From Pseudomonas laurylsulfatiphila (GTDB lineage Bacteria; Pseudomonadota; Gammaproteobacteria; Pseudomonadales; Pseudomonadaceae), in contig NZ_NIRS01000003.1 in NCBI RefSeq assembly GCF_002934665.1, positions 682,001 through 746,000 of the forward strand: 64,000 nucleotides of DNA, in the 5' to 3' direction. The notes under the pieces were generated by a model. The model was not told the DNA's origin. It did not search any database and saw nothing but the letters and a program-made list of their open reading frames with translations. Below, piece by piece: positions 1-8,907 of this stretch. Made by a program: the position numbers and the translations under genes. Numbering within the stretch: the stretch's first letter is position 1; every line of letters starts with the position of its first letter.

Positions 1-536
1 AGGAAGGCCATGGACATCACTTCGACGCCATGGGACTTGAGCGGAACGAACCACTTCTGATCCTTGACCTCAGGTCGGGTGCGCTCCGGGATACCAAACA
101 TGATGCCCTGGCTCGGACCGTAGATGTCCGCATCGAGAATCCCGACCTTGGCGCCTTCGCGGGCCAGGGCCAGGGCCAGGTTGGCCGCGGTGGTGGATTT
201 GCCCACGCCACCCTTGCCGGACGCCACGGCCACGACGTTCTTGACGTTGGCCAGCCCCGGGATCTGCGCCTGGGCCTTGTGCGCGGCAATCACGCTGGTG
301 ATATCAACTTTGGCACTCGAAACGCCATCCAGACCTTGAATGGCCATTTCCAGCATCTGCGCCCAGCCACTCTTGAACAGGCCGGCGGCGTACCCCAATT
401 CGAGCTGGACGCTGACGCGGTCGCCCTGGATGTCGATGTTGCGCACGCACCCGGCGCTGACCGGGTCCTGGTTCAGGTAAGGGTCGGTGTATTGGCGAAG
501 GACGGCTTCCACCGCTGCGCGATTGACGGCGCTCAT
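1..536 (-). CDS. apbC: Iron-sulfur cluster carrier ATPase ApbC/Mrp (5' part only)
   Basis: The gene starts with ATG at 534-536 and runs off the left edge, so only about 178 N-terminal residues are present. The reading frame shows an N-terminal MIP18-like domain (about residues 1-90) followed by a deviant Walker A motif, GKGGVGKST, and a following DADIYGPS segment, typical of the Mrp/ApbC/NBP35 P-loop ATPases. These cytosolic proteins bind a [4Fe-4S] cluster and pass it to apo-proteins. The gene diverges from metG with a palindromic repeat between them. The family assignment is firm. The C-terminal cluster-binding CxxC is outside the window and could not be checked. Confidence 0.93.
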   Translation of the reverse strand, partial: MSAVNRAAVEAVLRQYTDPYLNQDPVSAGCVRNIDIQGDRVSVQLELGYAAGLFKSGWAQMLEMAIQGLDGVSSAKVDITSVIAAHKAQAQIPGLANVKNVVAVASGKGGVGKSTTAANLALALAREGAKVGILDADIYGPSQGIMFGIPERTRPEVKDQKWFVPLKSHGVEVMSMAF

Positions 537-584
537 GGGCAACTCCGAAAACAGGACTGGAAAAGATGATGGGTATCGTACCTC

Positions 585-663
585 AAAAGATCGCAGCCTT
601 CGGCAGCTCCTGCAGATGTACGCCGATTCCCTGTAGGAGCTGCTGAAGGCTGCGATCTTTTTT
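585..663. repeat. Extragenic palindrome pair, 'gatcgcagcc-ttcggcagctcc' family
   Basis: Two inverted copies of a roughly 31-base unit (585-615 and 631-662) face each other across a 15-base loop between apbC and metG. The unit recurs near 15.9, 16.0, 26.8, 40.5, 47.4 and 55.4 kb. This is the usual form of a Pseudomonas REP doublet (REPIN). Confidence 0.85.
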
Positions 664-757
664 AGCTGCTCATCCAATGAAACAGGCTCACAGGATGAAA
701 AATATGCGCTGGCGCTTTATAGTGGCCGACCTCCGTTTCATCAAGTAGCCGAGCCCC

Positions 758-2809
758 ATGTCCGAGCCACGCAAGATCCTCGTCACCAGCGCCCTGCCCT
801 ATGCCAATGGTTCGATCCATCTTGGCCACATGCTGGAATACATCCAGACCGATATGTGGGTGCGCTTCCAGAAGCACCGCGGCAATCAATGCATCTATGT
901 CTGCGCCGACGACGCCCACGGTTCGGCGATCATGCTGCGCGCGGAAAAGGAAGGCATCACCCCGGAACAACTGATCGCCAACGTCCAGGCTGAACACAGC
1001 GCCGACTTTGCCGACTTCCTGGTCGACTTCGACAATTTCCACTCCACTCACGCCGAAGAAAACCGTGAGCTGTCGAGCCAGATCTACCTGAAACTGCGTG
1101 ACGCCGGGCACATCGCCACGCGCTCGATCACCCAGTATTTCGACCCGGAAAAGAAAATGTTCCTGGCCGACCGCTTCATCAAGGGCACCTGCCCGAAATG
1201 CGGCACCGAAGACCAGTACGGCGACAACTGCGAAAAATGCGGCGCGACCTACGCGCCGACCGACCTGAAGGATCCGAAATCGGCGATCTCCGGCGCCACC
1301 CCGGTGCTGAAGGATTCCCAGCACTTCTTCTTCAAGCTGCCGGACTTCCAGGCAATGCTGCAAACCTGGACCCGCAGCGGCACGCTGCAGGATGCCGTGG
1401 CCAACAAGATCGCCGAATGGCTGGATGCCGGCCTGCAACAGTGGGACATCTCCCGCGATGCGCCGTACTTCGGTTTCGAGATCCCCGACGAACCGGGCAA
1501 GTACTTCTACGTGTGGCTGGATGCACCGATCGGCTACATGGCCAGCTTCAAGAACCTGTGCAACCGCACGCCGGAACTGAACTTCGACGCGTTCTGGGGC
1601 AAGGACTCCACCGCCGAGCTGTACCACTTCATCGGCAAGGACATCGTCAACTTCCACGCCCTGTTCTGGCCAGCCATGCTCGAAGGCGCCGGCTACCGCA
1701 AGCCGACCGGGATCAACGTGCACGGCTACCTGACCGTCAACGGCCAGAAGATGTCCAAGTCCCGCGGCACGTTCATAAAGGCCCGCACCTACCTGGATCA
1801 CCTGTCGCCGGAATACCTGCGCTATTACTACGCGTCCAAGCTCGGCCGTGGCGTCGACGACCTCGACCTGAACCTCGAGGACTTCGTGCAGAAGGTCAAC
1901 TCCGACCTGGTGGGCAAGGTCGTCAACATCGCCAGCCGTTGCGCCGGGTTCATTCACAAAGGCAATGCCGGCGTGATGGTCGACACCAACGCCGCGCCTG
2001 AGTTGACCGAAGCATTCCTGGCCGCCGCGCCTGGCATTGCCGACGCCTACGAAGCCCGCGACTTCGCCCGCGCCATGCGCGAGATCATGGGCCTGGCCGA
2101 CCGCGCCAACGCGTGGATCGCCGACAAGGCTCCGTGGTCGCTGAACAAGCAGGAAGGCAAGCAGGATGAAGTCCAGGCCATCTGCGCCACCGGCGTCAAC
2201 CTGTTCCGCCAGTTGGTGATCTTCCTCAAGCCTGTGCTGCCGCTGCTGGCCGCCGACGCCGAGGCGTTCCTCAACGTCGCGCCGCTGACCTGGAACGACC
2301 ACGCGACCTTGCTCGCCAACCATCAGTTGAACGAGTTCAAGCCGCTGATGACCCGCATCGACCCGGTCAAGGTACAAGCCATGACCGACGCCTCGAAAGA
2401 AGACCTGACCGCCAGCCAGACCGACACCGGTGAAGCCGCACCTGCCGGCAATGGCGAACTGGCCAAGGATCCTCTGTCGCCGGAAATCGAGTTCGACACC
2501 TTCGCGGCGGTCGATTTGCGCGTCGCGCTGATCGTCAAGGCCGAACACGTGGAAGGCGCCGACAAGCTGCTGCGCCTGACCCTGGACATCGGTGACGAGC
2601 AACGCAACGTGTTCTCCGGGATCAAGAGCGCTTACCCGGACCCGTCCAAGCTCGATGGCCGCCTGACCATGATGATCGCCAACCTCAAGCCACGGAAAAT
2701 GAAGTTCGGCATCTCCGAAGGCATGGTGATGGCTGCCGGTCCTGGCGGTGAAGAAATCTACCTGCTCAGCCCAGACAGCGGCGCCAAGCCGGGTCAGCGC
2801 ATCAAGTAA
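758..2809 (+). CDS. metG: Methionyl-tRNA synthetase
   Basis: This class I aminoacyl-tRNA synthetase charges tRNA-Met in the cytoplasm. The 683 residues begin with the catalytic Rossmann domain (HLGH form of the HIGH signature near residue 22). Next come a zinc knuckle with two CxxC pairs near residues 145-161, the KMSKS loop near residue 332 and the anticodon-binding helical domain. A C-terminal EMAP/Trbp111-type tRNA-binding domain (about 575-683) usually makes the enzyme a dimer. Length and domain order are those of long gammaproteobacterial MetG. The gene is divergent from apbC, a common Pseudomonas arrangement, and is followed by a REP pair and the rnf-like operon. Confidence 0.98.
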   Translation: MSEPRKILVTSALPYANGSIHLGHMLEYIQTDMWVRFQKHRGNQCIYVCADDAHGSAIMLRAEKEGITPEQLIANVQAEHSADFADFLVDFDNFHSTHAEENRELSSQIYLKLRDAGHIATRSITQYFDPEKKMFLADRFIKGTCPKCGTEDQYGDNCEKCGATYAPTDLKDPKSAISGATPVLKDSQHFFFKLPDFQAMLQTWTRSGTLQDAVANKIAEWLDAGLQQWDISRDAPYFGFEIPDEPGKYFYVWLDAPIGYMASFKNLCNRTPELNFDAFWGKDSTAELYHFIGKDIVNFHALFWPAMLEGAGYRKPTGINVHGYLTVNGQKMSKSRGTFIKARTYLDHLSPEYLRYYYASKLGRGVDDLDLNLEDFVQKVNSDLVGKVVNIASRCAGFIHKGNAGVMVDTNAAPELTEAFLAAAPGIADAYEARDFARAMREIMGLADRANAWIADKAPWSLNKQEGKQDEVQAICATGVNLFRQLVIFLKPVLPLLAADAEAFLNVAPLTWNDHATLLANHQLNEFKPLMTRIDPVKVQAMTDASKEDLTASQTDTGEAAPAGNGELAKDPLSPEIEFDTFAAVDLRVALIVKAEHVEGADKLLRLTLDIGDEQRNVFSGIKSAYPDPSKLDGRLTMMIANLKPRKMKFGISEGMVMAAGPGGEEIYLLSPDSGAKPGQRIK

Positions 2810-2920
2810 GATCTGCGGCAAATCGATCCCACAGTCGTGCCTGGCGCGACTGTGGGATTTTCATGTCTGGCCCCCCCTCCCGCCTTGCCGGATAATGCCT
2901 ACTCTTTTTAGAGCGTCTCC

Positions 2921-3020
2921 TGTAGGAGCGAGCTCGCTCGCGATGGTCGTTAACGATTACGCGTGTCCATAGATTGAACGCAGCGCTCTTGAGTCCATCG
3001 CGAGCAAGCTCGCTCCTACA
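2921..3020. repeat. REPIN, 'tgtaggagcgagctcgctcgcgatgg' family
   Basis: Two REP units in inverted orientation (2921-2946 and 2994-3020) flank about 47 bases of spacer between metG and rnfA. Each unit has a GAGCgagctcGCTC-type hairpin core. Related doublets occur near 13.9 and 21.5 kb. Confidence 0.9.
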
Positions 3021-3038
3021 AAACTGCCGGCACGAACA

Positions 3039-3608
3039 ATGACCGAAATCCTGCTTACGCTTATCAGTGCAGCCCTGATCAACAACCTCGTGTTGCACTG
3101 GCCGCTGGGCGTCGATCCGCTGTTGGCTGGCCAGCGCCGTCAGGTCCATGCCTTGGGCATTGCGACGACATGCCTGATGCTGATCGTGGGCATGCTCGGC
3201 TACGCGCTCTATCACTGGCTGCTGATGCCGCAGCAATTGACGGCGCTGCGTCTGTTTGTGTTTCTGCCATTGAGCGTGCTGCTGATCGGCCCGTTGCTGA
3301 AGCTGCTGGCGCGGGTGTTTTCGACACTGCCTTTCGAAGGCCTCTGGCCGTTGCTGCTGGGCAATGCCGGCGTACTCGGCGTGGCCTTGCTCAACGCTCA
3401 GGAGGACAAAGGCTTGTTTCACGCCACAGCCTTGAGCCTCGGCGCAGGACTGGGCTTCTGGCTGGTGCTGAGCCTGTTCACTGATTTGCGTGAACGCACG
3501 GCCGACAACGATGTGCCCCTGCCCTTTCGCGGCCTGCCGATCGACCTGATCGGTGCCGGCCTGATCGCAGTGGTTTTTCTCGGATTCAGCGGACTGATCA
3601 AAACATGA
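3039..3608 (+). CDS. rnfA: Rnf-like electron transport complex subunit A, cluster cysteines missing
   Basis: The 189-residue hydrophobic protein (about six membrane segments) aligns without gaps at its N-terminus to RnfA/RsxA, sharing the INNLVL and GVALLN blocks and the C-terminal [10 protein letters not shown] segment. In standard RnfA the two half-membrane loops carry cysteines (LGLCP and TNCAVLG) that help hold an intramembrane [2Fe-2S] cluster. Here these positions are Asp26 (LGVDP) and Ala110 (GNAGVLG). The subunit therefore probably cannot bind that cluster. The gene overlaps rnfB by four bases (ATGA), so it heads a translationally coupled operon A-B-D-G-E. Family membership is firm, but the activity is not. 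Confidence 0.88.
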   Translation: MTEILLTLISAALINNLVLHWPLGVDPLLAGQRRQVHALGIATTCLMLIVGMLGYALYHWLLMPQQLTALRLFVFLPLSVLLIGPLLKLLARVFSTLPFEGLWPLLLGNAGVLGVALLNAQEDKGLFHATALSLGAGLGFWLVLSLFTDLRERTADNDVPLPFRGLPIDLIGAGLIAVVFLGFSGLIKT

Positions 3609-4618
3609 GTCTGATTCAACTCATCGACGCACTCTTGCCGCAAACCCAATGCGGCAAGTGCGGCCACCCCGGGTGCAAGCCGTACGCCGAAGGCATTGCC
3701 AGCGGCGAGCCAATCAACAAGTGCCCACCCGGCGGCAACGAAACCATCGCGGCCCTGGCTGAATTGCTGAAGGTGCCGGTGCTGGAGCTGGACATCACTC
3801 GCGGCTCGGCACCTGCACAGATCGCCTATATCCGAGAAGCCGAGTGTATCGGTTGCACCAAGTGCATTCAGGCCTGTCCGATCGATGCCATCGTCGGGGC
3901 GGCCAAACTGATGCACACGGTGATCATCGATGAGTGCACCGGTTGCGACCTCTGTGTAGCACCCTGCCCGGTGGACTGCATCGAAATGCGCCCGCTGCCG
4001 CTGGACACCGTATTACCGGTTGTCGGGGGGCTGGCCCTCACACCGCAAGCGCAGCAGGCCCGAGCCCTCAAGCGCGATCACGCGCGGCGCCGCTTCGAAC
4101 AGCGCAATGCCCGCTTGCAGCGCGAAGAGCAACAGAAAATCGCCGAACGCCAGGCCCGGCAACGTGCCGCGCAACCTAGCGAAGCGGCAGTCGACCCGGT
4201 ACAGGCCGCCCTCGAGCGCGTCCGCCCACAGAAAGCCGCCACTGCCGATGCCGCGCTGAAAAAGGCGAAGATCGATGTGGCGATGAGTCGGGCACAGTTG
4301 CACAAGTCGCTGAAAGCCTTCGGACATCCACCGACCTTCGAACAGCAATCGCAGTTGATTGTCCTGCAACAGCAGTTCGAAGACGCCGAACAAAACCTGG
4401 CGCAACTGGAAAGCGCCGCGCCACCCGCCCCTGCGCCGACAGTCGCAACGGTGTCGTCAAATGATGCCGATCTGAAACGGGCCAAGATTCAGTTGGCCAT
4501 GCGCCGTGCCGAACTCAAGAAGGCTCAGGCCAACGAAGCACCGGCGGAGCACATCGAAGCCCTGGAGCGCGCACTCGGCGAAGCCGAACGCCAGGTGAAC
4601 GCCCATGCCAGCCCTTGA
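3605..4618 (+). CDS. rnfB: Rnf-like ferredoxin subunit B, no membrane anchor, long C-terminal tail
   Basis: RnfB subunits carry iron-sulfur clusters that relay electrons to the membrane. This 337-residue version has the RnfB-type [4Fe-4S] site (Cys16, 19, 24, 40) and two ferredoxin clusters (Cys81/84/87/91 and Cys111/114/117/121). It begins directly at the [11 protein letters not shown] block and lacks the N-terminal membrane helix of typical RnfB/RsxB. After about residue 140 comes a charged, Ala/Gln/Lys/Arg-rich, probably coiled-coil tail. The tail contains two related units ([18 protein letters not shown] and [18 protein letters not shown]), reminiscent of tails usually seen on RsxC. It overlaps rnfA by 4 bases and rnfD by 14. 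Confidence 0.9.
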   Translation: MSLIQLIDALLPQTQCGKCGHPGCKPYAEGIASGEPINKCPPGGNETIAALAELLKVPVLELDITRGSAPAQIAYIREAECIGCTKCIQACPIDAIVGAAKLMHTVIIDECTGCDLCVAPCPVDCIEMRPLPLDTVLPVVGGLALTPQAQQARALKRDHARRRFEQRNARLQREEQQKIAERQARQRAAQPSEAAVDPVQAALERVRPQKAATADAALKKAKIDVAMSRAQLHKSLKAFGHPPTFEQQSQLIVLQQQFEDAEQNLAQLESAAPPAPAPTVATVSSNDADLKRAKIQLAMRRAELKKAQANEAPAEHIEALERALGEAERQVNAHASP

Positions 4619-5591
4619 AACCGTTGATGAGCGCCTGCAGCAGGCCATGAAGCTGGTGCTTCTGGCCACGCTGCCGGGAATGCTCGCCGCGTTCTGGCTA
4701 TACGGCTGGGGCGTGTTGATCAACCTGGTTCTGGCGGCCGCTGCTGCGCTGGCCGTTGAAGCTACCGTCGTGCAATGGCGCAAACGACCGCTGAGGCCAA
4801 CCCTGAGTGACGGTAGCGCGTTGGTCAGTGCCACCTTGCTGGCGCTGGCGCTGCCGCCTTACTGCCCATGGTGGCTGCCCCTCAGCGCAGCCGCTTTTGC
4901 GATGATTTTCGGCAAGCACTTATATGGCGGCGTTGGCTCAAACCCCTTCAATCCGGCGATGCTCGGATTTGCTCTGGTGCTGGTGACCTTTCCCCAACCC
5001 ATGACCCATTGGCCATCGCCCCATGGCATGGACCTGTTGAGTGGCTTGCAGCAAGTGTTCGGATTCGGCCAGGCACCGGATGCGTGGGTGCAGGCCACGG
5101 CGCTGGACAGCCTGCGGATCAACAAAAGCCTGACCATGGATGAACTGTTTGCCGGCAATCCGGCATTCGGCCACTACGGCGGACGCGGTGTGGAGTGGGT
5201 GAACCTGGCGTTTCTGGCGGGCGGAATGTTTCTCCTGCAACGAAGAGTGATCAGTTGGCATGCACCGGTCGGCATGCTGGCCAGCCTGTTCGTCATCAGC
5301 CTGCTGTGCTGGAACGGGTCGGGCTCCGACTCCCATGGCTCGCCGCTGTTTCACCTGCTGACCGGTGCGACCATGCTGGGGGCGTTCTTCATCATTACCG
5401 AACCGGTGTCCGGCGCCAGAAGCCCTGGCGCGAAATTGTTGTTCGGCGTCGGCGTCGGGCTCCTGACTTATCTGATTCGTACCTGGGGCGGTTATCCGGA
5501 CGGCATCGCCTTTGCCGTGCTGTTGATGAACCTGTGCGTGCCGGCGCTGGAGCGGTTGGTGGCGGCCAGACTACAGCCGGAGGTGCAATGA
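4605..5591 (+). CDS. rnfD: Rnf-like electron transport complex subunit D
   Basis: This 328-residue integral membrane flavoprotein is of the RnfD/NqrB family. It shows many hydrophobic segments, the conserved [14 protein letters not shown] block (about 107-119), the [11 protein letters not shown] block near 252-262 and the GGYPDG block near the C-terminus. The threonine expected to carry covalent FMN in RnfD lies in a QATxLD context and is present as Thr165. It starts inside the end of rnfB (14-base overlap) and ends in an ATGA overlap with rnfG, so there is no room for an rnfC gene, which normally sits between B and D. The flavin site therefore looks intact although partners are altered. Confidence 0.9.
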   Translation: MPALETVDERLQQAMKLVLLATLPGMLAAFWLYGWGVLINLVLAAAAALAVEATVVQWRKRPLRPTLSDGSALVSATLLALALPPYCPWWLPLSAAAFAMIFGKHLYGGVGSNPFNPAMLGFALVLVTFPQPMTHWPSPHGMDLLSGLQQVFGFGQAPDAWVQATALDSLRINKSLTMDELFAGNPAFGHYGGRGVEWVNLAFLAGGMFLLQRRVISWHAPVGMLASLFVISLLCWNGSGSDSHGSPLFHLLTGATMLGAFFIITEPVSGARSPGAKLLFGVGVGLLTYLIRTWGGYPDGIAFAVLLMNLCVPALERLVAARLQPEVQ

Positions 5592-6199
5592 GCCGGACAT
5601 CAAGCATCACGCTTCTGGTGGTGTTGGCCGCACTGGGCATGGGCGTGACGTACTTCGTGCAACTCGGCAGCGCGCCGCGCATTGCAGCGGAACAGCGCCA
5701 GCTCGACAGCCGGAATCTGCTCGACCTGATACCGGCAGACAGCTACGACAATCAACCACTCGACCACCCCATCAGGATCAAAACAACCACCCTGGCAAAC
5801 AGCACCTTGCTGGGTGGCTATCTGGCGACCCGGGGCGACCAACCCGTCGCCGTGTTGCTGCGCAGTCAAACCCTCGGCTACACGGGTGCCATCGAGCTAC
5901 TGATCGCTGTCGATGCCAATGGCAGGTTGCTGGGTGTCAAAACCCTCAAACAGTCGGAAACACCTGGGCTGGGGGCACGGATCGCCGACTGGCCCAATGG
6001 CTGGCTGCAGATTTTTTCCGGAAAATCCCGAACAGAACCCGGTGACAGCGGTTGGGCGCTGAAAAAGGATCAGGGGCAGTTCGATCAGATCGCAGGCGCG
6101 ACCATCACTTCAAGATCAGTGATCAATGCCGTGCACGATGCCTTGCGCTACTTTGATGAACACCGGCAACAATTGCTCGGGAACCCTGCCCATGGATAA
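5588..6199 (+). CDS. rnfG: Rnf-like electron transport complex subunit G (covalent FMN)
   Basis: The 203-residue protein has one N-terminal membrane helix (about residues 6-24) and a periplasmic FMN-binding domain. It keeps the family's flavinylation motif as AGATITS (Thr172 the likely attachment residue) and the SETPGLGA block near 123-130. The start ATG at 5588 overlaps the rnfD stop, and a longer upstream reading frame in the same phase is antisense-like filler within rnfD. Flavin transfer onto this motif requires an ApbE-type enzyme, which is not in this window. The last 8 bases overlap the first codons of rnfE. Confidence 0.9.
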   Translation: MSRTSSITLLVVLAALGMGVTYFVQLGSAPRIAAEQRQLDSRNLLDLIPADSYDNQPLDHPIRIKTTTLANSTLLGGYLATRGDQPVAVLLRSQTLGYTGAIELLIAVDANGRLLGVKTLKQSETPGLGARIADWPNGWLQIFSGKSRTEPGDSGWALKKDQGQFDQIAGATITSRSVINAVHDALRYFDEHRQQLLGNPAHG

Positions 6200-6776
6200 C
6201 TCATCGACGCTGCGCAACGCCCTGATGCTGACGCCGCTGATCGGCGCCACCCACTCGCTGATGGCCGCACTTGGCCTGTGCCTGATGTTCATGGTGGTGA
6301 CCCAGTTGTTCAGCCTGGCCATGGGCGCCCTGCGACACCGACTGGTCCCGGCGGCCCGCTTGCCGGCCAGCGTTCTGTTGGCTGCCACGCTCACCAGTTG
6401 CGCGGAAGTCATGGCACAAGCCTGGTCGCTGCAATGGCAGCAGCATCTGGGGTTTTATGGCGCCATGATCGCCTTGCAATGCGTCGTACTGGAGCACACC
6501 GGGTTCTTTCAAAACGGCTGGCCCCAGCGCCTGCGACTCAGTGGGCTGTTTGTCACGCTGATGATCGCTATGGGACTGCTGCGCGAACTCATCGGCAATG
6601 CAACCCTTGGAAACCGACTATCGTGGCTGTCCGGTGCAACGCAAACTGACTGGCAAGGCTGGGTGCTGGTGACCGATGGTGGTCTGCGCCTGGCCACATT
6701 GGTCCCTGGCGGGTTCATTCTGCTCGGACTGCTGATCGCCGCCTGGCAGGCCTGGCGCCCCAAACCTACCCATTGA
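6192..6776 (+). CDS. rnfE: Rnf-like electron transport complex subunit E (shortened, one cluster cysteine lost)
   Basis: The 194-residue membrane protein is related to RnfE/RsxE and to RnfA, with about six hydrophobic segments. Typical RsxE is about 230 residues, so the C-terminal tail is shorter. Where standard RnfE has the N-terminal GLCPLLAVT loop, this protein has MLTPLIGAT (Thr14 in place of Cys). The second loop cysteine is kept (Cys97, ALQCVVL). The start at 6192 was chosen because it overlaps the rnfG stop and aligns with family N-termini. It closes the A-B-D-G-E operon, and nth follows 25 bases later, the Pseudomonas order for rnf-nth. Confidence 0.85.
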   Translation: MDNSSTLRNALMLTPLIGATHSLMAALGLCLMFMVVTQLFSLAMGALRHRLVPAARLPASVLLAATLTSCAEVMAQAWSLQWQQHLGFYGAMIALQCVVLEHTGFFQNGWPQRLRLSGLFVTLMIAMGLLRELIGNATLGNRLSWLSGATQTDWQGWVLVTDGGLRLATLVPGGFILLGLLIAAWQAWRPKPTH

Positions 6777-6801
6777 TTGCCTACGAGGAAACGCACTGCC
6801 C

Positions 6802-7440
6802 ATGAATGCCGCAAAACGTCTGGAAATTTTCCGCAGGCTGCACGAAGACAACCCGGAACCCAAGACCGAACTGGCCTATTCCTCACCGTTCGAATTGCTG
6901 ATCGCCGTGATTCTCTCGGCGCAGTCGACCGACGTCGGCGTCAACAAGGCCACCGCCAAGCTGTTCCCGGTCGCCAATACCCCGGCAGCGATCCATGCCC
7001 TGGGTGTCGAGGGACTGTCGGAATACATCAAGACCATCGGCCTGTACAACAGCAAAGCGAAAAACGTGATCGAAACCTGCCGCTTGCTGGTCGAGCGTCA
7101 TGCCGGTGAAGTGCCGCAAACCCGCGAAGAGCTGGAAGCGCTGCCCGGCGTCGGCCGCAAAACCGCCAATGTGGTACTCAATACGGCATTCCGTCAGCTG
7201 ACCATGGCTGTCGACACGCATATTTTCAGGGTCAGCAACCGCACCGGCATTGCACCCGGCAAGAATGTGGTGGAAGTCGAGAAAAAACTGATGAAATTCG
7301 TGCCCAGGGAGTACCTGCTCGACTCCCATCACTGGCTGATCCTTCACGGCCGCTATGTCTGCCTCGCCCGCAAGCCCCGATGCGGAAGCTGCCGGATCGA
7401 GGACTTGTGCGAATACAAGCACAAAACCTCCGACGATTGA
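6802..7440 (+). CDS. nth: Endonuclease III (DNA glycosylase/AP lyase)
   Basis: Nth removes oxidised pyrimidines from DNA and nicks at the resulting abasic site. The 212 residues show the helix-hairpin-helix motif LPGVGRKTANVV (about 114-125) with the catalytic lysine (Lys120) inside it, the catalytic Asp in VDTHIFRVSNR, and the C-terminal [4Fe-4S] loop with cysteines spaced C-x6-C-x2-C-x5-C. Length matches Escherichia coli Nth. It sits just after rnfE, as in other Pseudomonas, possibly in the same transcript. An upstream GAGGAA serves as ribosome-binding site. Confidence 0.97.
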   Translation: MNAAKRLEIFRRLHEDNPEPKTELAYSSPFELLIAVILSAQSTDVGVNKATAKLFPVANTPAAIHALGVEGLSEYIKTIGLYNSKAKNVIETCRLLVERHAGEVPQTREELEALPGVGRKTANVVLNTAFRQLTMAVDTHIFRVSNRTGIAPGKNVVEVEKKLMKFVPREYLLDSHHWLILHGRYVCLARKPRCGSCRIEDLCEYKHKTSDD

Positions 7441-7546
7441 GGCGCTATTGGGATTATTGAATTGTCGATTGAAAAAATCTTTTTTACCCGCCGGGAGATT
7501 GTCGATATAAGGAGCGCCAAAGGCCTTCTTAGCCTGGAGCAACTAA

Positions 7547-7726
7547 ATGAGTACTGGCAAAGAGCAATTGGACGTAGAAGACGACTTCACCACCGCCGAA
7601 ACCGATGACGCTGAGCCGGTGGTTGAAGTAGCGAAAACTAATCTGAGCAAACGCCGCACCATCGACAATCTGCTGGAGGAGCGCCGACTGCAAAAGCAAT
7701 TGGCCGACTACGATTTTGACTTATGA
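7547..7726 (+). CDS. Small acidic conserved protein (PA3496-like)
   Basis: A 59-residue protein reads MSTGKEQLDVEDDF... and ends QLADYDFDL. It has an acidic N-terminal half and a basic helical segment, SKRRTIDNLLEERR, in the second half. It has no signal peptide or membrane helix. A small gene with this position and look (after nth) is conserved in Pseudomonas and is named in databases as a putative envelope integrity protein, but the function is not shown by the sequence. A strong intrinsic terminator starts ten bases after the stop, which supports it as a real transcribed gene. Confidence 0.8.
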   Translation: MSTGKEQLDVEDDFTTAETDDAEPVVEVAKTNLSKRRTIDNLLEERRLQKQLADYDFDL

Positions 7727-7735
7727 CACCTGAAA

Positions 7736-7762
7736 GCCTCCCGAAACGGAGGCTTTTTTTTT
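7736..7762 (+). terminator. Intrinsic terminator after the small acidic gene
   Basis: A six-base GC-rich stem (7736-7741 with 7748-7753) is followed by nine T residues. Confidence 0.9.
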
Positions 7763-7807
7763 AAGTGCCATACTTCGACAACCGCCCCTTATCGCGCAAA
7801 TACGCCA

Positions 7808-8434
7808 TCACACCAGACCATTGCGTTGTGCCAGTTCGATCAAATCGACCAGGGACCTTGCATTGAGTTTGAGCAACAGGCGGGTCTTGTAAGTACTCAC
7901 TGTTTTATTGCTGAGAAACATTCCATCGGCAATTTCCTTATTGGTCTTCCCTCTGGCCAATTGCTGCAGGACCATCATTTCCCGCCCCGACAACCGATCC
8001 ACCATGTCGGCCTCACTGGCGTTCCCCAAACTGCAACGCACGGTATGCAAGGCTTGATTGGGAAAGTAACTGTAACCTGACAACACGGCTTTTATTGCGC
8101 TGAGCAACTCCGTCAGGTCTTGCTGTTTGCAGACATAACCGGCGGCACCGGATTGCATGCAACGCATGGAAAAATGCCCCGGTGCCTGGGAAGTCAGGAT
8201 CAGCACTTTCATCGGCATTGAGGTCGAAGACAAACGTGCGATGACTTCCAACCCGTCCAGCTTCGGAATCCCGATATCCAGAATGACAATATCCGGCGTA
8301 AGTTCACGGGCTAGTTGCAGTGCATCCACACCATTATCGGTTTCTGCAATAACTTCGTAGCCATGACGCTCCATTAGCATACGTACCGCAAGACGAATGA
8401 CGGGGTGATCATCCACGATCAGCACTTTATTCAT
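7808..8434 (-). CDS. NarL/LuxR-family response regulator, RocA/BvgA type (orphan)
   Basis: The 208-residue protein (ATG at 8434) has an N-terminal receiver domain with the acidic pair Asp8/Asp9, phospho-acceptor Asp53 and the conserved Lys in YVCKQQ. It is followed by a C-terminal LuxR-type helix-turn-helix (LSGREMMVLQQLARGKTNKEIA). The N-terminus (VLIVDDHPVIRLAVRMLM) resembles RocA1/BvgA regulators that work with unorthodox sensor kinases and control fimbriae in other Pseudomonas. No sensor kinase gene is adjacent. A 12-base longer start is possible. It faces the nth block and is followed upstream by AT-rich DNA. Confidence 0.88.
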   Translation of the reverse strand: MNKVLIVDDHPVIRLAVRMLMERHGYEVIAETDNGVDALQLARELTPDIVILDIGIPKLDGLEVIARLSSTSMPMKVLILTSQAPGHFSMRCMQSGAAGYVCKQQDLTELLSAIKAVLSGYSYFPNQALHTVRCSLGNASEADMVDRLSGREMMVLQQLARGKTNKEIADGMFLSNKTVSTYKTRLLLKLNARSLVDLIELAQRNGLV

Positions 8435-8446
8435 GGGCAAGTCCAA

Positions 8447-8907
8447 TTTTCGCTGTTCGAATTTTTAGAGCCCGCACAATAGCCTAGTCGTTTCACCCAT
8501 GGCATGTCGCCCCTTCCAACCACCCACACCAAGAGACATACCCTACAAACAACACGGATTTCTCCTACAAAAATCCCTCGAACGGAATGAGTTGAAAACT
8601 GTATCAGCGTCATGGTGACGCAGTTTTCACCAATCAGCTCTATCGATTTACGACCAGAATTTTCCAAAAGCCAGCCTGAATGGCCGAGCTCTGACAAACA
8701 CAAGTATCTACTTCTGCGCTAAAACGTAACTGATATTTTCGCATTCAACACTCACACCAGAAATATCACACACCAAGAATCCAATTACTCTTACAGCAAA
8801 TTATATTTTTTGAGCAATCATTAAAACATCACCAGCAACCATCAAAAAACTCTACAACCACCACATCAAAAAAACTTTAAAAACCGTTCAAAAAACGAGA
8901 ACTCAAC
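8447..8907. other. AT-rich gene-free stretch
   Basis: About 460 bases with clearly lower GC than the surroundings separate the response regulator from the next gene. A minus-strand open frame across 8431-8703 has no codon pattern or family match and is not called. The stretch probably holds the promoters of the two divergent genes. No operator could be identified. Confidence 0.6.

Noticed and set aside
585..663. Possible CRISPR-like repeat
   Set aside because: Repeats are inverted pairs scattered between genes, not direct repeats with unique spacers, and no cas genes are seen. They are REP elements.
662..2821. 719-residue open frame opposite metG
   Set aside because: It mirrors the strongly biased GC3 of metG, has no start signals or family motifs, and metG itself is certain.
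4600..4620. A hidden rnfC between rnfB and rnfD
   Set aside because: The two genes overlap by 14 bases, so there is no space, and no RnfC-like cysteine pattern was found in the other frames of the operon.
5195..5587. Upstream extension of the rnfG frame
   Set aside because: The sequence lies inside rnfD. The family N-terminus with a membrane helix begins at 5588.
8431..8703. 90-residue minus-strand frame upstream of the RocA-like regulator
   Set aside because: AT-rich, no ribosome-binding site and odd composition. It covers the likely promoter.
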